In this document: in pieces, positions 53,443 through 63,851 of the stretch | Position numbering within the stretch: position 1 is the first letter of the stretch | Layout of the letters: every line of letters starts with the position of its first letter | DNA from: Atopsyche davidsoni | Taxonomy: Eukaryota; Arthropoda; Insecta; Trichoptera; Hydrobiosidae | Length of the DNA stretch: 64,000 bases | Direction: 5' to 3' | Assembly: GCA_022113835.1 (NCBI GenBank) | Contig: JAILWY010000024.1 | Coordinates: forward strand, 7,506,501-7,570,500 | The notes under the pieces: generated by a model | Database searches by the model: none | The model's input: the letters and a program-made list of their open reading frames with translations, nothing else | Told to the model about the DNA's origin: nothing | Position numbers and translations under genes: made by a program

Positions 53443-55204
53443 CGCAAGTTTCACGGCCGCAGCCGAAAAACAATCAGACAAATGTACGCAGCAGGCCCGG
53501 ACTCATTTGCGACACAATTCTTTGGCACTCAAATCAAATCGAGGAATCAGAGGAATAAAAAAAATATTGATTTTTAAAAATGCTCATTCGTGCCTTTTTT
53601 GTATGACGTCATAACTTTTTGGATGTCGTGTATATTTTATTTACTCACACTCACTACCGACTGTAGTGTTTGCACCCCTCTACACCCGTCGCGACACAAC
53701 TTGGCGATCGACTTGCAATTAGTCGACAGCATCCTATTTTGCATTGTTTACTTAAGCAAAACAATTAAAAATACCAAAAATAAAGGATCACCATTGGCTG
53801 ATTCCGAATCGGTCGGGTGTACAGTGGGTACAAGGCTTTAATTTCGAATACAATAAAAAACAATATTATAGTCCTTATAAGCACACGTGTACATAAAATA
53901 TTGGTGAATATTAAAAAAAAATAGTTAAGTTGTCTTGAAAACATATACTCGTATACACTATTGAGAAAATATCAAACGTACTCCACGTCTGAGGGTAGTG
54001 TACAACCACACGTGTTTACACGCGGTCCTTCGATGCGCACGTCCGGCTGGATGACCTGTATTGATTTGATCGGTTCCGTTTCGCCGGCGATTACGTCGCG
54101 AGTTGTGGCCGTGGCTTTGAATAATTCACTACGCGATTGAATCGACAGACAAGTGTGAAGGAAGCAAACAATGCCGGCCGGCGCAGACGGTATCTGCGCT
54201 CGCATTACGCCGATAAGCGGCGGCTGTTACAGATTATTTTACTGCTATTCAATCATATACGTATTCATATTCCTTAAAACTCGACGCCTTACCAAAATGT
54301 TGAGTTTTGGAGGAAATTATCGTTATTTGCCCTCGATATGACAATCTCAAAAACTAATAAAATTATATACATGTTTTTGTTCTGAATATTTTTAATAGAG
54401 CATAAAAATTGAACCTAGAAATTATTAATTGTTATTTTATTTGGAATATTTTGAAATATAAAAAAATATTAATAAATAATACGGCATTAAAATTGAGCTT
54501 GCGGGTCGCCTACAGATTTACAAATATATATATTTGTATATAAGATTATTTAATTTTCTTTTAGTAAGTTACAATATATAACTTGACCTAAACGTACTCG
54601 TTTAGCAACGGAGCCGTTGGGTTTCCACTTCCATGATACTGCAAGAGCCAATGCGAGTATCAGCGACGACTTCATCCGGTCAAAAGCGACGCCGAGTGAA
54701 TCACACGCATCAAGTTCATTAATGAAACCAACAAATAATTTGTGAAATAATAAAAAAAAACTATCCCGCAGTTTAGATGCGTGTAACTATCGAGGTAAGA
54801 AGGAGTTACGTCATCATATATCGACGACAAAGATTCGATAAGCTATTTCAACTACAACTGACAAAAGGCAACGAAAAAAAGGATCAGGTTGCAAGCGCGT
54901 CGCGCGTCGGCTTCCTTCCGCCCCGAGGTCAGGTCTGAGATGGCTCCAGCCCGGCGCGTCACGGGAGGAGGTCTTAAATAAGAGGAGTGATCGCCATCGC
55001 CGTCGCTTCATTAGCGCGTTACCTGCGCGAGGCCGCGGCGCCGCGCTCGATGGAGCTCCCGCCCAGGTGAATAATTCCACAGCTGCTGCCACCCTTCTCC
55101 TGACTCGCTGCAGATTAATGACGGGATTAAACAAAAGTGGCGTTATTGAATAGGCCGATAAATAACATACTAAGTTCAATTCGGGGAAGCGGGCCGTGCG
55201 CGAC

Positions 55205-55252
55205 GGTGGTGCTGACGGTGGTGCTGACGGTGGTGCTGACGGTGGTGCTGAC
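55205..55252. repeat. 12-bp tandem repeat, 4 exact copies
   Basis: GGTGGTGCTGAC is repeated four times without change, suggesting a recent expansion. Confidence 0.95.
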
Positions 55253-55327
55253 GACCCGCCATCGTCTCGAGCACTCGAAGCGACCGTGATATCACGAAGG
55301 ATTACCTACATACTGATCGCGCTGCCC

Positions 55328-55375
55328 GAGTGGCTTATCGACCGAGGTCGAATCCGGGCACAATTTTTTTTTTAA
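55328..55375 (+). pseudogene. Possible tRNA-like or SINE remnant
   Basis: An A-box-like stretch (TGCCCGAGTGGCTT) and a B-box-like stretch (GGTCGAATCC) lie unusually close together. The ends TGCCCG and CGGGCA can pair, and a run of ten Ts follows, as in a polymerase III terminator. The anticodon arm is missing, so this is not a working tRNA. It could be an internally deleted class II tRNA or a SINE head, or chance. Confidence 0.3.
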
Positions 55376-56508
55376 ATACGAAATTATGAATTGTTTTCAG
55401 GAAAAGAGAGCCCTATAAGAGAGCTCATATTGTGACAGAGCAAAGTATTTTCTGTTAATAACGAGCCCAACATATACTTCAATAGCAACAATTGCGAAGT
55501 AGATTCAAACCGCTAGCTCGCGAGCCATCATCCATAAAATCTAAGAGTTGAAGATATTTAAAAAAAAATCAATATTTTCCGAGTTTGAATTAATCTAGAT
55601 TTGGTTAGACCTTTTCCATATTATAATGGGTCAACCTTCTTAACGAAACGAAGAAATGAATCTAGCGATAAAACTGACCGCCGCTCGATCGCAAATCCAA
55701 TTAGAGCAAGCGTCTCGATTAAAATATGAAAACAAACGAGTCAGCAGCGGGTCTCGGCGGTGCCGAGTAATTAGCGAGGAGGCGAGGCGGCCCAGATTTC
55801 CGCTCCACATGCAGACATGAATATTCACTATTTTTCAGGCGGCCGCCGATGGCCGCGCTGGCCGTGACAGTTCCCCGCCGGGATGTGGAGTTCCAATATA
55901 ATTATTAGTGTAAATTTAGCAGCATCGCTAAGAAAAGCGATACGTTTTATTTTGGCTCGACTGACTGACCGCCGGCGGAAGGTTTTCGGTTCGGTTCGAA
56001 GGAGCGGGAAAATCAAAGCGAATGTCGCCGTACTTTATTATTAAAAAATATATATATGGTTACGCATCGCAAGTAGTTTTCTTCGTTAAAACAGTTACAG
56101 CGTACGCAGGGGCAGGTGGATCGCCAATAAATATCTCGTAAACGTTCATCGAGACTCACCCTAAATTATGCAGCATTAATGTAAATTATAAAAAAAGGTC
56201 TCGGTATTACGTACAAAAGGGGAGACTAAATAAATAAAACTGTTTTTGTTTGTAATTAGACAATATTTAAAAAATAAGGGTCTCGATTTTCTTATAGAAA
56301 TTACAATTAAAAAACTCGTTTATTGCTCCAAAATGTTGATACATAAAAAAATATAATTATTGTGATGCACAAAATTTGATCAAAAAATTAAAAAATTAAA
56401 AAATAAAAAAAAACGCAACCGCTGAGACACCGTGAAGCGGGGAGGCGGGGGAGGGGGCAGACGAGTGTTGAAATAAGCATGCTTTAGGTGTTGAGCCGCG
56501 CCGCGCTG

Positions 56509-56521
56509 GGGGGGGGGGGGG
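56509..56521 (+). repeat. G homopolymer, 13 or so bases
   Basis: A long G-run at the edge of a CpG-rich island. It is slippage-prone and may be length-variable or mis-sized in sequencing. Confidence 0.85.
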
Positions 56522-57080
56522 CGCCTGCCGCCGTGTTGGCCGCAACCTGGCGCACTCGGCGTGGCCGCGAGTTGTTCTAGTCTCGTATTCTCATTCCAAC
56601 TCTAACTGGCTGATAAGCGCAGAGGCCGTGTATCGAATCCAAAACACTTATTAAGACGAATTATTTAAATAACTAATTTAAAATAAAATGTTTATTTTTC
56701 TAGTATAATGACTAACGACGTATAATTTTAAACAATGTGTATCAACATCGCTGACTTATGTCGATTTACTGATTGCCGACTGTGACTCGATACTGCGAAG
56801 CGGCGCCCGAGAGACCTGCCGGTCGGACGAGGCTTGCGGGAGGGCCGCCCAGTAAAATATAAGCGTTTGTCGCTATACTGACGAAAACTCTTGAATCGAT
56901 GGTTCGTGTCAAACGGAATATTCGATAATAATTATTAAATTATTTAATATCCACCGAGTTGCCTCGTTGAGTGTTCAACTTTCGCACGGGACGGAAAGCG
57001 CCGTGGAAAATAATTCGGGAACGCGAGCGGGGGCGCGCAATCGAGGGGCGGGCGGCGCACTGAGCGGTCCGGACACCCGA

Positions 57081-57155
57081 CATATGAATATATCGAGAGT
57101 ATTACCCGCCATATGAATATTTCGAGAGTATTACCCGCCATATAAATATAGCGGG
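57081..57155. repeat. 29-bp tandem repeat, about 2.5 copies
   Basis: The unit starting CATATGAATAT at 57081 recurs at 57110 with one change and partly at 57139, where it decays. It contains both a TATA-rich segment and a CGAGAG/ACCCGC segment. Confidence 0.85.
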
Positions 57156-57600
57156 AATTAGCCCGAAATCAAACGGTCGATAATAATGGCCAGCGCCGCG
57201 CGACCGGCGGCGGAGACGGCATTATGAAGGGACGGGATTCGAGCCCCGGGGATGGTTGTGCTGTGTGACGGCACTCGAACGACCACCTTGAGGGTCATTT
57301 GGTGTGACGAGGGTGGTTTTTGATGATTTCGACGGGTATAAAATATTTGGAAATGTCGAGGGGCCAAGCGGCGCGGGTGTGCTCGTATTTCACTTCTGTT
57401 CGGCCGGTGGAGTTATGGCTTGTATATATATATTAACGATCAAGGCAATTCTGTTTATAGGAAGACGTTACCATGAGAATAAAGTAATTTTGAAATTGTT
57501 TTTAACCATAGTCAGTGGGTTTGCTGACTTAATTGAGCGTAAAGCACTATAAAATAGAGCAAATTAGGGTTGGCGGTCAGACGGGGACTTGGTGGAGAGT

Positions 57601-59855
57601 TAGCCGGCTCGGTCCCCGTTTTCACAAGCGAATAAATTATGCTTATTTTGGTTTAAGTAAATAAAAAAATATCTACCATTAAAAAAATATATATATGATA
57701 CAGTGTTCAGATCGTTATTATTTTCAGACTTGGTACTTTCCCGCAATAGTTTATCTTTTCTCCTGGCGCTACAGGGACAGTTCTCGTGAAAAATAAAACT
57801 CCACGAAATTCGCCACTCACAGAAAACAAACCAGTTCCAAAGACGCATATAATAAGACCCAATAAAATAGTATTAAAAAAAAAAAGGAAACAAATTATGT
57901 TAATTTTCAGTCCAAGTACGTCCGGCAAGAGAGTCCTCGGCAAGGTGCGAGCAATAACAGCCTTCGGGTGGTCCATTTGAAGTCGGGAAGTCAAACAACT
58001 GCAGGCCCGCCCCCGCGCGGCCCCTTTTGTTTATTGGGATTTACTTGATCAATATAGCGGCGCTGGCTGGACTGTTGGTTTTGTGGCGAGGATTCGTTAT
58101 TAGCTTACCGATGACTGTTGCAGAGGAGATAGGATCAAATGCTTTAGAAAATCGAATCTCCGAAAATAGACGAAAAATATATTACAAATACAATAAGACT
58201 TAGATTTTTCGAGATGAGAGGAGTCTCACTAACATTATTTAAGTTGACGACCTCTTGTATGTTACGACAAGATAAATTAATAACATTCTAATTATCTTCA
58301 TAGAGCGAACAGCCATTCTCTCAATGACTGCACCAACCCTCAACTTGTAACTTAAAGCACTCTTCCCATTCTTCCAATGGCACAAATTACTAAAACATCA
58401 TTTATATTAATATAATATTCCTGCTGATCACGCACACAAAGTAAACGAGTGTTACTATTATTATTTCTGCGGTTTACATTTAATTTACAATACTCCATAT
58501 CCGAATATTATCAAAACATCAACGGGTGTCTCGTACTACTGAATATACTGTATTTAAGTAAACGCTCACTTGAATACAATATAACTAGTACAAGATACTT
58601 GTCAGCGTTTTTAACTAATATACATTTATAATGATTTCATAAAATATTAGCTGTTCTACAAATATTCGTCCGATGCCAGTCAATTGTAATAAAATGTGAA
58701 TTCAACCCCTTTTGTGTGAAAATAAACATTTACATTTACAAAATTTAGCACAGTGCAGATTTTCTTTACTTATATAAATGGACTTCCAAAATACACTGGA
58801 TAGGTGTGGGTGAGATGGAAGAATGCGAGTGTTATTGGAATAAAAGCGTCAGAAATAGATACTCAGGTATCCCGGCATTCCTCGCAGCTCGTGATGGGGC
58901 AATGGAATTTTCCAACACGGGATTCGCTAACGGCAGAGCACTTCAGATGAGCCATCAGGCAGATAGAGATCTAGATGTAGCAGTGGTTGCAAACCAAAAC
59001 GAACACAATCCCATAAACTATAATTTCTATTGCAAAATTAAAGATTTGCAGAATTACTTATCTGAAGGGTAACGACTGAAAAATTTATTTGAATTAATAC
59101 TTTTATAAATATAATAAGACACATTAATTTGCTCTATCAAAGAAATTATAAATAGTAATAGTATGAATTTATATATTGAAACAAGATTATATACACCCCC
59201 AATATTAGCTCAAAATTAATTGTTTCTATTTTAAACAAACTGCGTGTGCAACGGGTCACGATGAGCTAGTGCGTGTATCACATGATATATGAGAGTGCCA
59301 GCAGACCCGAGAAAAGCATCTTGAAGTACTAATTAAGAATCAATAAATCCCATTAATACATAATGGATGGGTTGGCAACCGCTGAGTGGACAGTGAAGTG
59401 TGACTTCGGCCAGACTCTGTTTACATTGGATGCCTTCCAAGTGGAGTCTGTCACTCCCGGAGGGGACGGGAGGCAGATGATTGACGGCGCGGACTCCATG
59501 TCTGATGGTGAAAAATGAGCCACAGGTAACGGAGATTGAAATAAAGATACAATAATAATCATCGCCGCATGACTGTCCCGACATTCTTGGCTAATATTAC
59601 ACTGCGTGACTAATCGACAGAGTGAAAACATCAGCATAATTAGTTGCTGGGGAGTATTTATAAACAGAATGTGTCAAGTTGGAGGAATAGATGTGTGATA
59701 ATCAGTTCCCTTTATTTATTTATCAACTTTATTTGCATATTCTATTTATATATAGTTGACAAATTTTCCACTCTTTTTGGGTTAGGTAGGTTCCACTAGT
59801 AGACTGGACGGAACATTTACAGATTCACTGAACTTGGCAATAAAATTCTAATAAG
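57601..59855. other. AT-rich non-coding DNA
   Basis: From about 58 kb onward the recurrent CpG-rich islands seen to the left disappear and the sequence is uniformly AT-rich. The small open frames at 57786-57980 and 58806-59072 show no domain, and no splice-flanked exon is apparent. Nothing else is recognised. Confidence 0.5.
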
Positions 59856-60099
59856 ATTAATGAATTAAGATAGTTTTATTTGATTTATCGCATTACTAGT
59901 TTCGAACCATAGACCTGGTCATATTCAGATGCAAAATATAACTGATTTTAATTTTGCATCTGAAGATGACCGGGTCCATGCTTCGAAACTAGTAATGCGA
60001 TAAATCAAATAAAACTCACGTGAAGTATTTAAAAAGTTATCTTAATTCATTAATAATATGGATCTTCACCAAACAAATGCCTTGTCCCTCAACAATATT
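59856..60099 (-). repeat. Foldback repeat with two inverted hammerhead-like cores, family 1, copy B
   Basis: Arms at about 59872-59937 and 59951-60016 are near-perfect reverse complements. An outer pair, 59856-59872 with 60038-60054, is also complementary, with about 21 extra bases inserted in the right arm. Each arm carries a hammerhead-like layout. In the right arm (plus strand): GCAT 59956-59959, CTGAAGA 59960-59966, a weak stem II region to 59984, GAAAC 59985-59989, TA, GTA 59992-59994, then ATGC 59995-59998 able to pair with GCAT. In the left arm (minus strand) the core reads CTGAATA, with a better stem (GACC with GGTT) and the same GTA/ATGC. The segment 60058-60099 matches 2321-2357 in reverse orientation. 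Penelope-like elements are known to carry minimal hammerheads; assignment to them is inference. Confidence 0.75.
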
Positions 60100-62837
60100 C
60101 TAATAATAATTGACAAAAATTATTAATTCGATGACATGTCAATTTAAAGAAGCAGATACAAACTTATTTTATTTTCACTGTTTACGCAGCGTCAACACAA
60201 CAAAAATTAAAAAGCAAAAATAAATTAGTAATAGACAATTATTATTAAATATTTAATAAATCAGTATTTATTTTTTATTAGTATTGCACTATTGGTTTTA
60301 GGTAATCGATTCACACGTCAAACAATGATAGTATTCCTCAAAATAAATTGTGGATTTGTATCACGTGTGAATTGATAAGCGAAAATAGTGCAAAATGTAA
60401 GTTAGGGCCGTGCACCCTGAGGGCCTTTCAGGCACGCCATCAAGTCAACATTGGAATGTTGTGATGAGAATGTAGATTCTCAGGGTTTTCTTAGTCTACT
60501 GTAAAACAATTCATATTACTTTCAAAACAAATAATTTGAATCTTTTTCGATACCTTTGTGTGTAAAAATAAAGATGATTGTAGTAAAAATTTGAAAGAAT
60601 AAGTTTATTAATAATATCGTGAGTTGCATTTACAACCGTCCGATTCACTATCGCGTGCCTATTGGGTGCTCGAGTGACACGGCGTCGCAGGTCCCTTGGG
60701 GGCAGTTGCAGGCAGACAGACGGGAACAGTGTCTCCTGAGAGTACAAATTAGAGCAGTGTTCTCTGCCATTATGCTAGGAATACCGAGTGATTAATAATG
60801 TAGGTATGTAAAGAATGGCAATTCAGGTGATGGGCGAAATATTTTAGCAGTACTTAATATAGACTTCAAAATGTAATATTTTATGTTTTTCTATTTTGAA
60901 ATAAAAATATGAAACAAAGATAATTGAATGTGTTTTTGAATAAAATGAATGTGGATATTAATAACCCATGCGGACAATGCTGATAGCTCACCGGCTATCA
61001 AAGTGTCATGACGATAATCAGATAATCCTTGAGTATTGAATATATCAGAGAATAATAACAAATATTATGAAAGCTTTGGCTTCCTTGATAAAAATATATT
61101 AAATCAAAAGTTAGCTACCTACTTAGTACCTTAAAACATGTGGAAGTAATTGTTCTCTGTGCAATTCAATATAATGATAACAGTTTTTATATAGATTAAC
61201 ACATGATAATAATAATACTATTTATAATGCGTAATATTTTTCTTAGGTCTACCAAACATTAAAATATTTTTCATAATGTCTGAATGCAATTTGTAAAATT
61301 CAAATCTCTTATTCCACGTAGAGAAATCATGGTAATGAGAAAATCAAAGTTTTCAAATTAATGAAAATAATTGTTGTTGAACTATAAAAAACATAATGTC
61401 AACTAAATTTATTTATTGTCAACAAGTCGGAAATAAAGCAAGAAGTTTCCGTGAATATATTTCACTAACAAAAAGTTATTTCATTCATTCATAATGACAA
61501 AATTCATAGATTCACTAATGACAAAATCTTCTGCTGCATTTTATTATTTGCACGGAAATTACTCTGAAGAATCTAGTAAGTATAATAGATAATCTACTAT
61601 AATAATAGCCATTGTGTGTGTGTGTGTATGTTTCATTTTTTGGTTCTCTATAGAATATCTTAAAAAATACAACGCTGATTTTTTGCACGTAAGTTCAATA
61701 AGTTTTTCCGCAGCTATGTGCCGAATTTCAAGACGATAAGATAATATTTTCATTCATAAACTAATTAAATAAAACTTTCAATATGCTTCATGTACGAATT
61801 ATATGATTCTGTTGTTCACAGCGAGAATTTCAAATTTAGAATTTTTAAAAAAAAAACAAAATATGATGCTTCTAAGAAATTTCCAGTTTATGTCAGCTTG
61901 ACACAAGTACCAATTTTATTTTTTAGTTGCGTTAGAAATTATTAATCACATCATTAATAACTTAAAATGCCACCTAAAAAAATAACACCGCCTAAGCACA
62001 GCAAACGTAATTAAAAAAGAATAGCACAATTGAATGTGATAAAGACTGCATCTAATAAAGAACAGTGCAGTGAAAGTGATTTGTTGTTTGTGACACGAAA
62101 TGTGATATTTCCTAGAATGGCTTTGCTTTCGAAATTAATATCCGGTTATTCAAAATATATGTGTACAAAATGAAATCAAATATTCATCTAATTGTAAGCC
62201 AAACATATGTTCAAACACTATTGCATCGTTCATCGAATACGTCATTTTATGACGGGCTACATTTCTAGTTATTAATAATAGAAGTGGTTGGGAATTAATT
62301 ACCAACGTATAAAATTAATAAATTATTGGAGGAATTTGTTGAAATAAGAATAAGTTTATAATTTTTAAAATAACTAAATTAACATTATCAGTAATGTGGG
62401 ATTGGCAGACTGCTAGTTATAACGGTTTGAATACACCCGCACTTGTCAATCGTCTGATCTACAAATAATGATGAGACAAGAACGCAGGTACGAATGATGT
62501 GACTGGTAGTCCCGAAACACTGATATTTCCCACAGAACTTGAAAAAATTACAATAATAAGTACGCAGTTGAATAGTGCCTTGATGTAACCGGTTCGATCG
62601 ATAGCTGAAAATTTGTAATTTGTTATAATAAAATGGAGTATTGCAAAATAAATACCAGTTCCATTAATTTGTAATTTGTGTCAGCATGCAAAAGGTACAT
62701 GAAATATGCAAGAACTTTTTAGTTCATCAGAAAAAATTCATCAGATATCTATATGATTTTTAGTTGAGTCATAGGTAGTAATAATTATCAAATGTACTCA
62801 ATATTTTTGACCGAGTACTTGGTGGCTGTCCGTATTA
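60100..62837. other. AT-rich non-coding DNA
   Basis: No gene is recognised. A TG dinucleotide microsatellite of about seven units lies near 61612-61628. The only open frames are short and AT-rich. No CpG-rich island is present apart from a small patch at 60630-60720. Confidence 0.5.
61612..61628. repeat. TG dinucleotide microsatellite
   Basis: About eight TG units in AT-rich DNA. Confidence 0.85.
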
Positions 62838-63010
62838 ATATTTTTAAAATTAAATACTTGTGTGATTTTTCCACATTTTTAATTTTATTGGTGACTGGTT
62901 TTGCCAACTATTCACGTTTGATAATGCTAATGTGAAAGATTAGCGAAACCGGACACCAATAAAATGAAACATGTGGAAAAAACACACAAGAATTTTATTT
63001 TTCAAATACT
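62838..63010 (+). repeat. Foldback repeat with hammerhead-like features, family 2
   Basis: The left arm (about 62838-62916) and right arm (about 62932-63010) are near reverse complements; the best segment is 62857-62900 with 62948-62990. The right arm contains TTGATAA (62918-62924), a perfect stem GCTAAT/ATTAGC (62926-62931 and 62939-62944) with loop GTGAAAG, then GAAAC (62945-62949) and, four to five bases later, ACCAAT. The left arm, read on the minus strand, keeps GTC where the right arm has GAC. The layout parallels family 1. Stem I is not preserved next to the core, so a working ribozyme is unlikely in this copy. Arm limits are approximate. Confidence 0.65.
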
Positions 63011-63574
63011 AATTATATTGGCATATTCCAGGCATGGCAGATTTACAGCGTGAGCAATACTATTATATATTTAATCAAGACAGGAAGAGTTCCTAAGTTC
63101 TCAGAGACTACAGACATCCAAAAATCTACATACATGGACCGTTGTCCATTCTCAAGGTCCATGGAATACTAGTACATAGCTACTAACACAAGGCAGTTAA
63201 TTTTTCAATGTCTCAACTCAGAGAACCAGGTTTAAATTGAGAAATATATAGTTTATTTTTGACACGGTGAGGTAAGGCAGGCGCTAGTTGATTGGTTTTA
63301 TCACTGGTTGATGAATATCTAAATTTATTGACAATTCTTAAACCTAAATCTGCTCTCACACACATGCTGTTACTTATAAAAGACATGTGAATAAAAATTT
63401 AGGCATCTATATAAATTAATTAATCTTATAAAACATTTTTTATGAACTTTTCATTACAATAATTAGCCAAATAGTTCGGATATATTTTAATATATTCTGT
63501 AGGAAACATTCTTACTATTCGTTAACATAACTTGTTGTGGTAATTTTTTTAAATATTTTAAATAGAATAAAATA

Positions 63575-63630
63575 CTCTAGTTATTTTTCCACCAATTTCG
63601 CCAATCTTTCACGTTGGTAATGTTTTTATA
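63575..63630 (-). repeat. Related single copy of the family 2 stem motif
   Basis: Read on the minus strand, CCAA, a loop ending GTGAAAGA, TTGG and CGAAA match the family 2 stem-GAAA layout, followed by TTGGTGGAAAAATAAC. Relative to the 62.9-kb copy, one stem pair has changed from T-A to C-G on both sides, a compensatory change. It lies about 70 bp downstream of the exon in the host gene's direction. Confidence 0.5.
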
Positions 63631-63698
63631 TTTTTTATTTTTAAAGTGACATTGAAGAACACAATTTTATGATGACCTGTATATAAGTTGGTACATAC

Positions 63699-63717
63699 CT
63701 GAACATCGAAGTTAAGA

Positions 63718-63749
<32 letters not shown>

Positions 63750-63851
63750 ATCCGTGAGCTGCGACTGTTGGGGCGGCAGCACTCCGAGCCCGACTCCTCC
63801 GCCGTTCACCAAAGACTGTGAGTTGTTGGACCCCGGGGGTGCCGCGTAACC
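63699..63851 (-). CDS. Internal exon of an unidentified Gln-rich protein
   Basis: On the minus strand, acceptor TTTTTGTGATTCCAG ends at 63852 and donor CAG|GTATGT begins its intron at 63698. The 153-bp exon is open in phase 0 at both ends and encodes 51 residues: a start like GYAAPPGSNNSQS, a glycine/valine-rich stretch (NGGGVGLGVL), PPQQSQLT, ten glutamines (mostly CAG), and HLNFDVQ. Low-complexity Gln/Gly regions are common in developmental transcription factors and RNA-binding proteins, but the gene is not recognised. As a symmetrical exon it could be skipped without a frame change. An open frame reading through the donor to 63609 is not expected in spliced mRNA. The neighbouring exons lie outside the window or were not found. 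Confidence 0.7.

Larger units (their letters stand above)
42204..57600. other. Non-coding DNA right of the retrotransposon, CpG-rich islands
   Basis: CpG-rich islands lie at about 42400-42560, 42900-43030, 43540-43620, 43970-44080, 44270-44600, 45090-45330, 45660-45800, 45970-46500, 46560-46990, 47730-47800, 49660-49790, 50090-50380, 51120-51180, 51560-51740, 53200-53460, 54000-54230, 54890-55090, 55190-55280, 55740-55990, 56430-56590, 56780-56860 and 56990-57300. AT-rich blocks include 48560-48770, 48860-49150, 52500-53110, 53840-53950 and 54240-54600. A 310-codon open frame at 46238-47170 (minus) overlaps other open frames on both strands and has no recognisable domain, so it is not called as a gene. 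Confidence 0.5.

Noticed and set aside
57220..57262. B-box-like GGCTCGAATCC on the minus strand
   Set aside because: No A-box at a suitable distance and no cloverleaf could be drawn.
63609..63698. Extension of the exon frame to the stop at 63609
   Set aside because: It lies beyond a strong CAG|GTATGT donor, and its peptide loses the Gln/Gly character, so it is probably intron.
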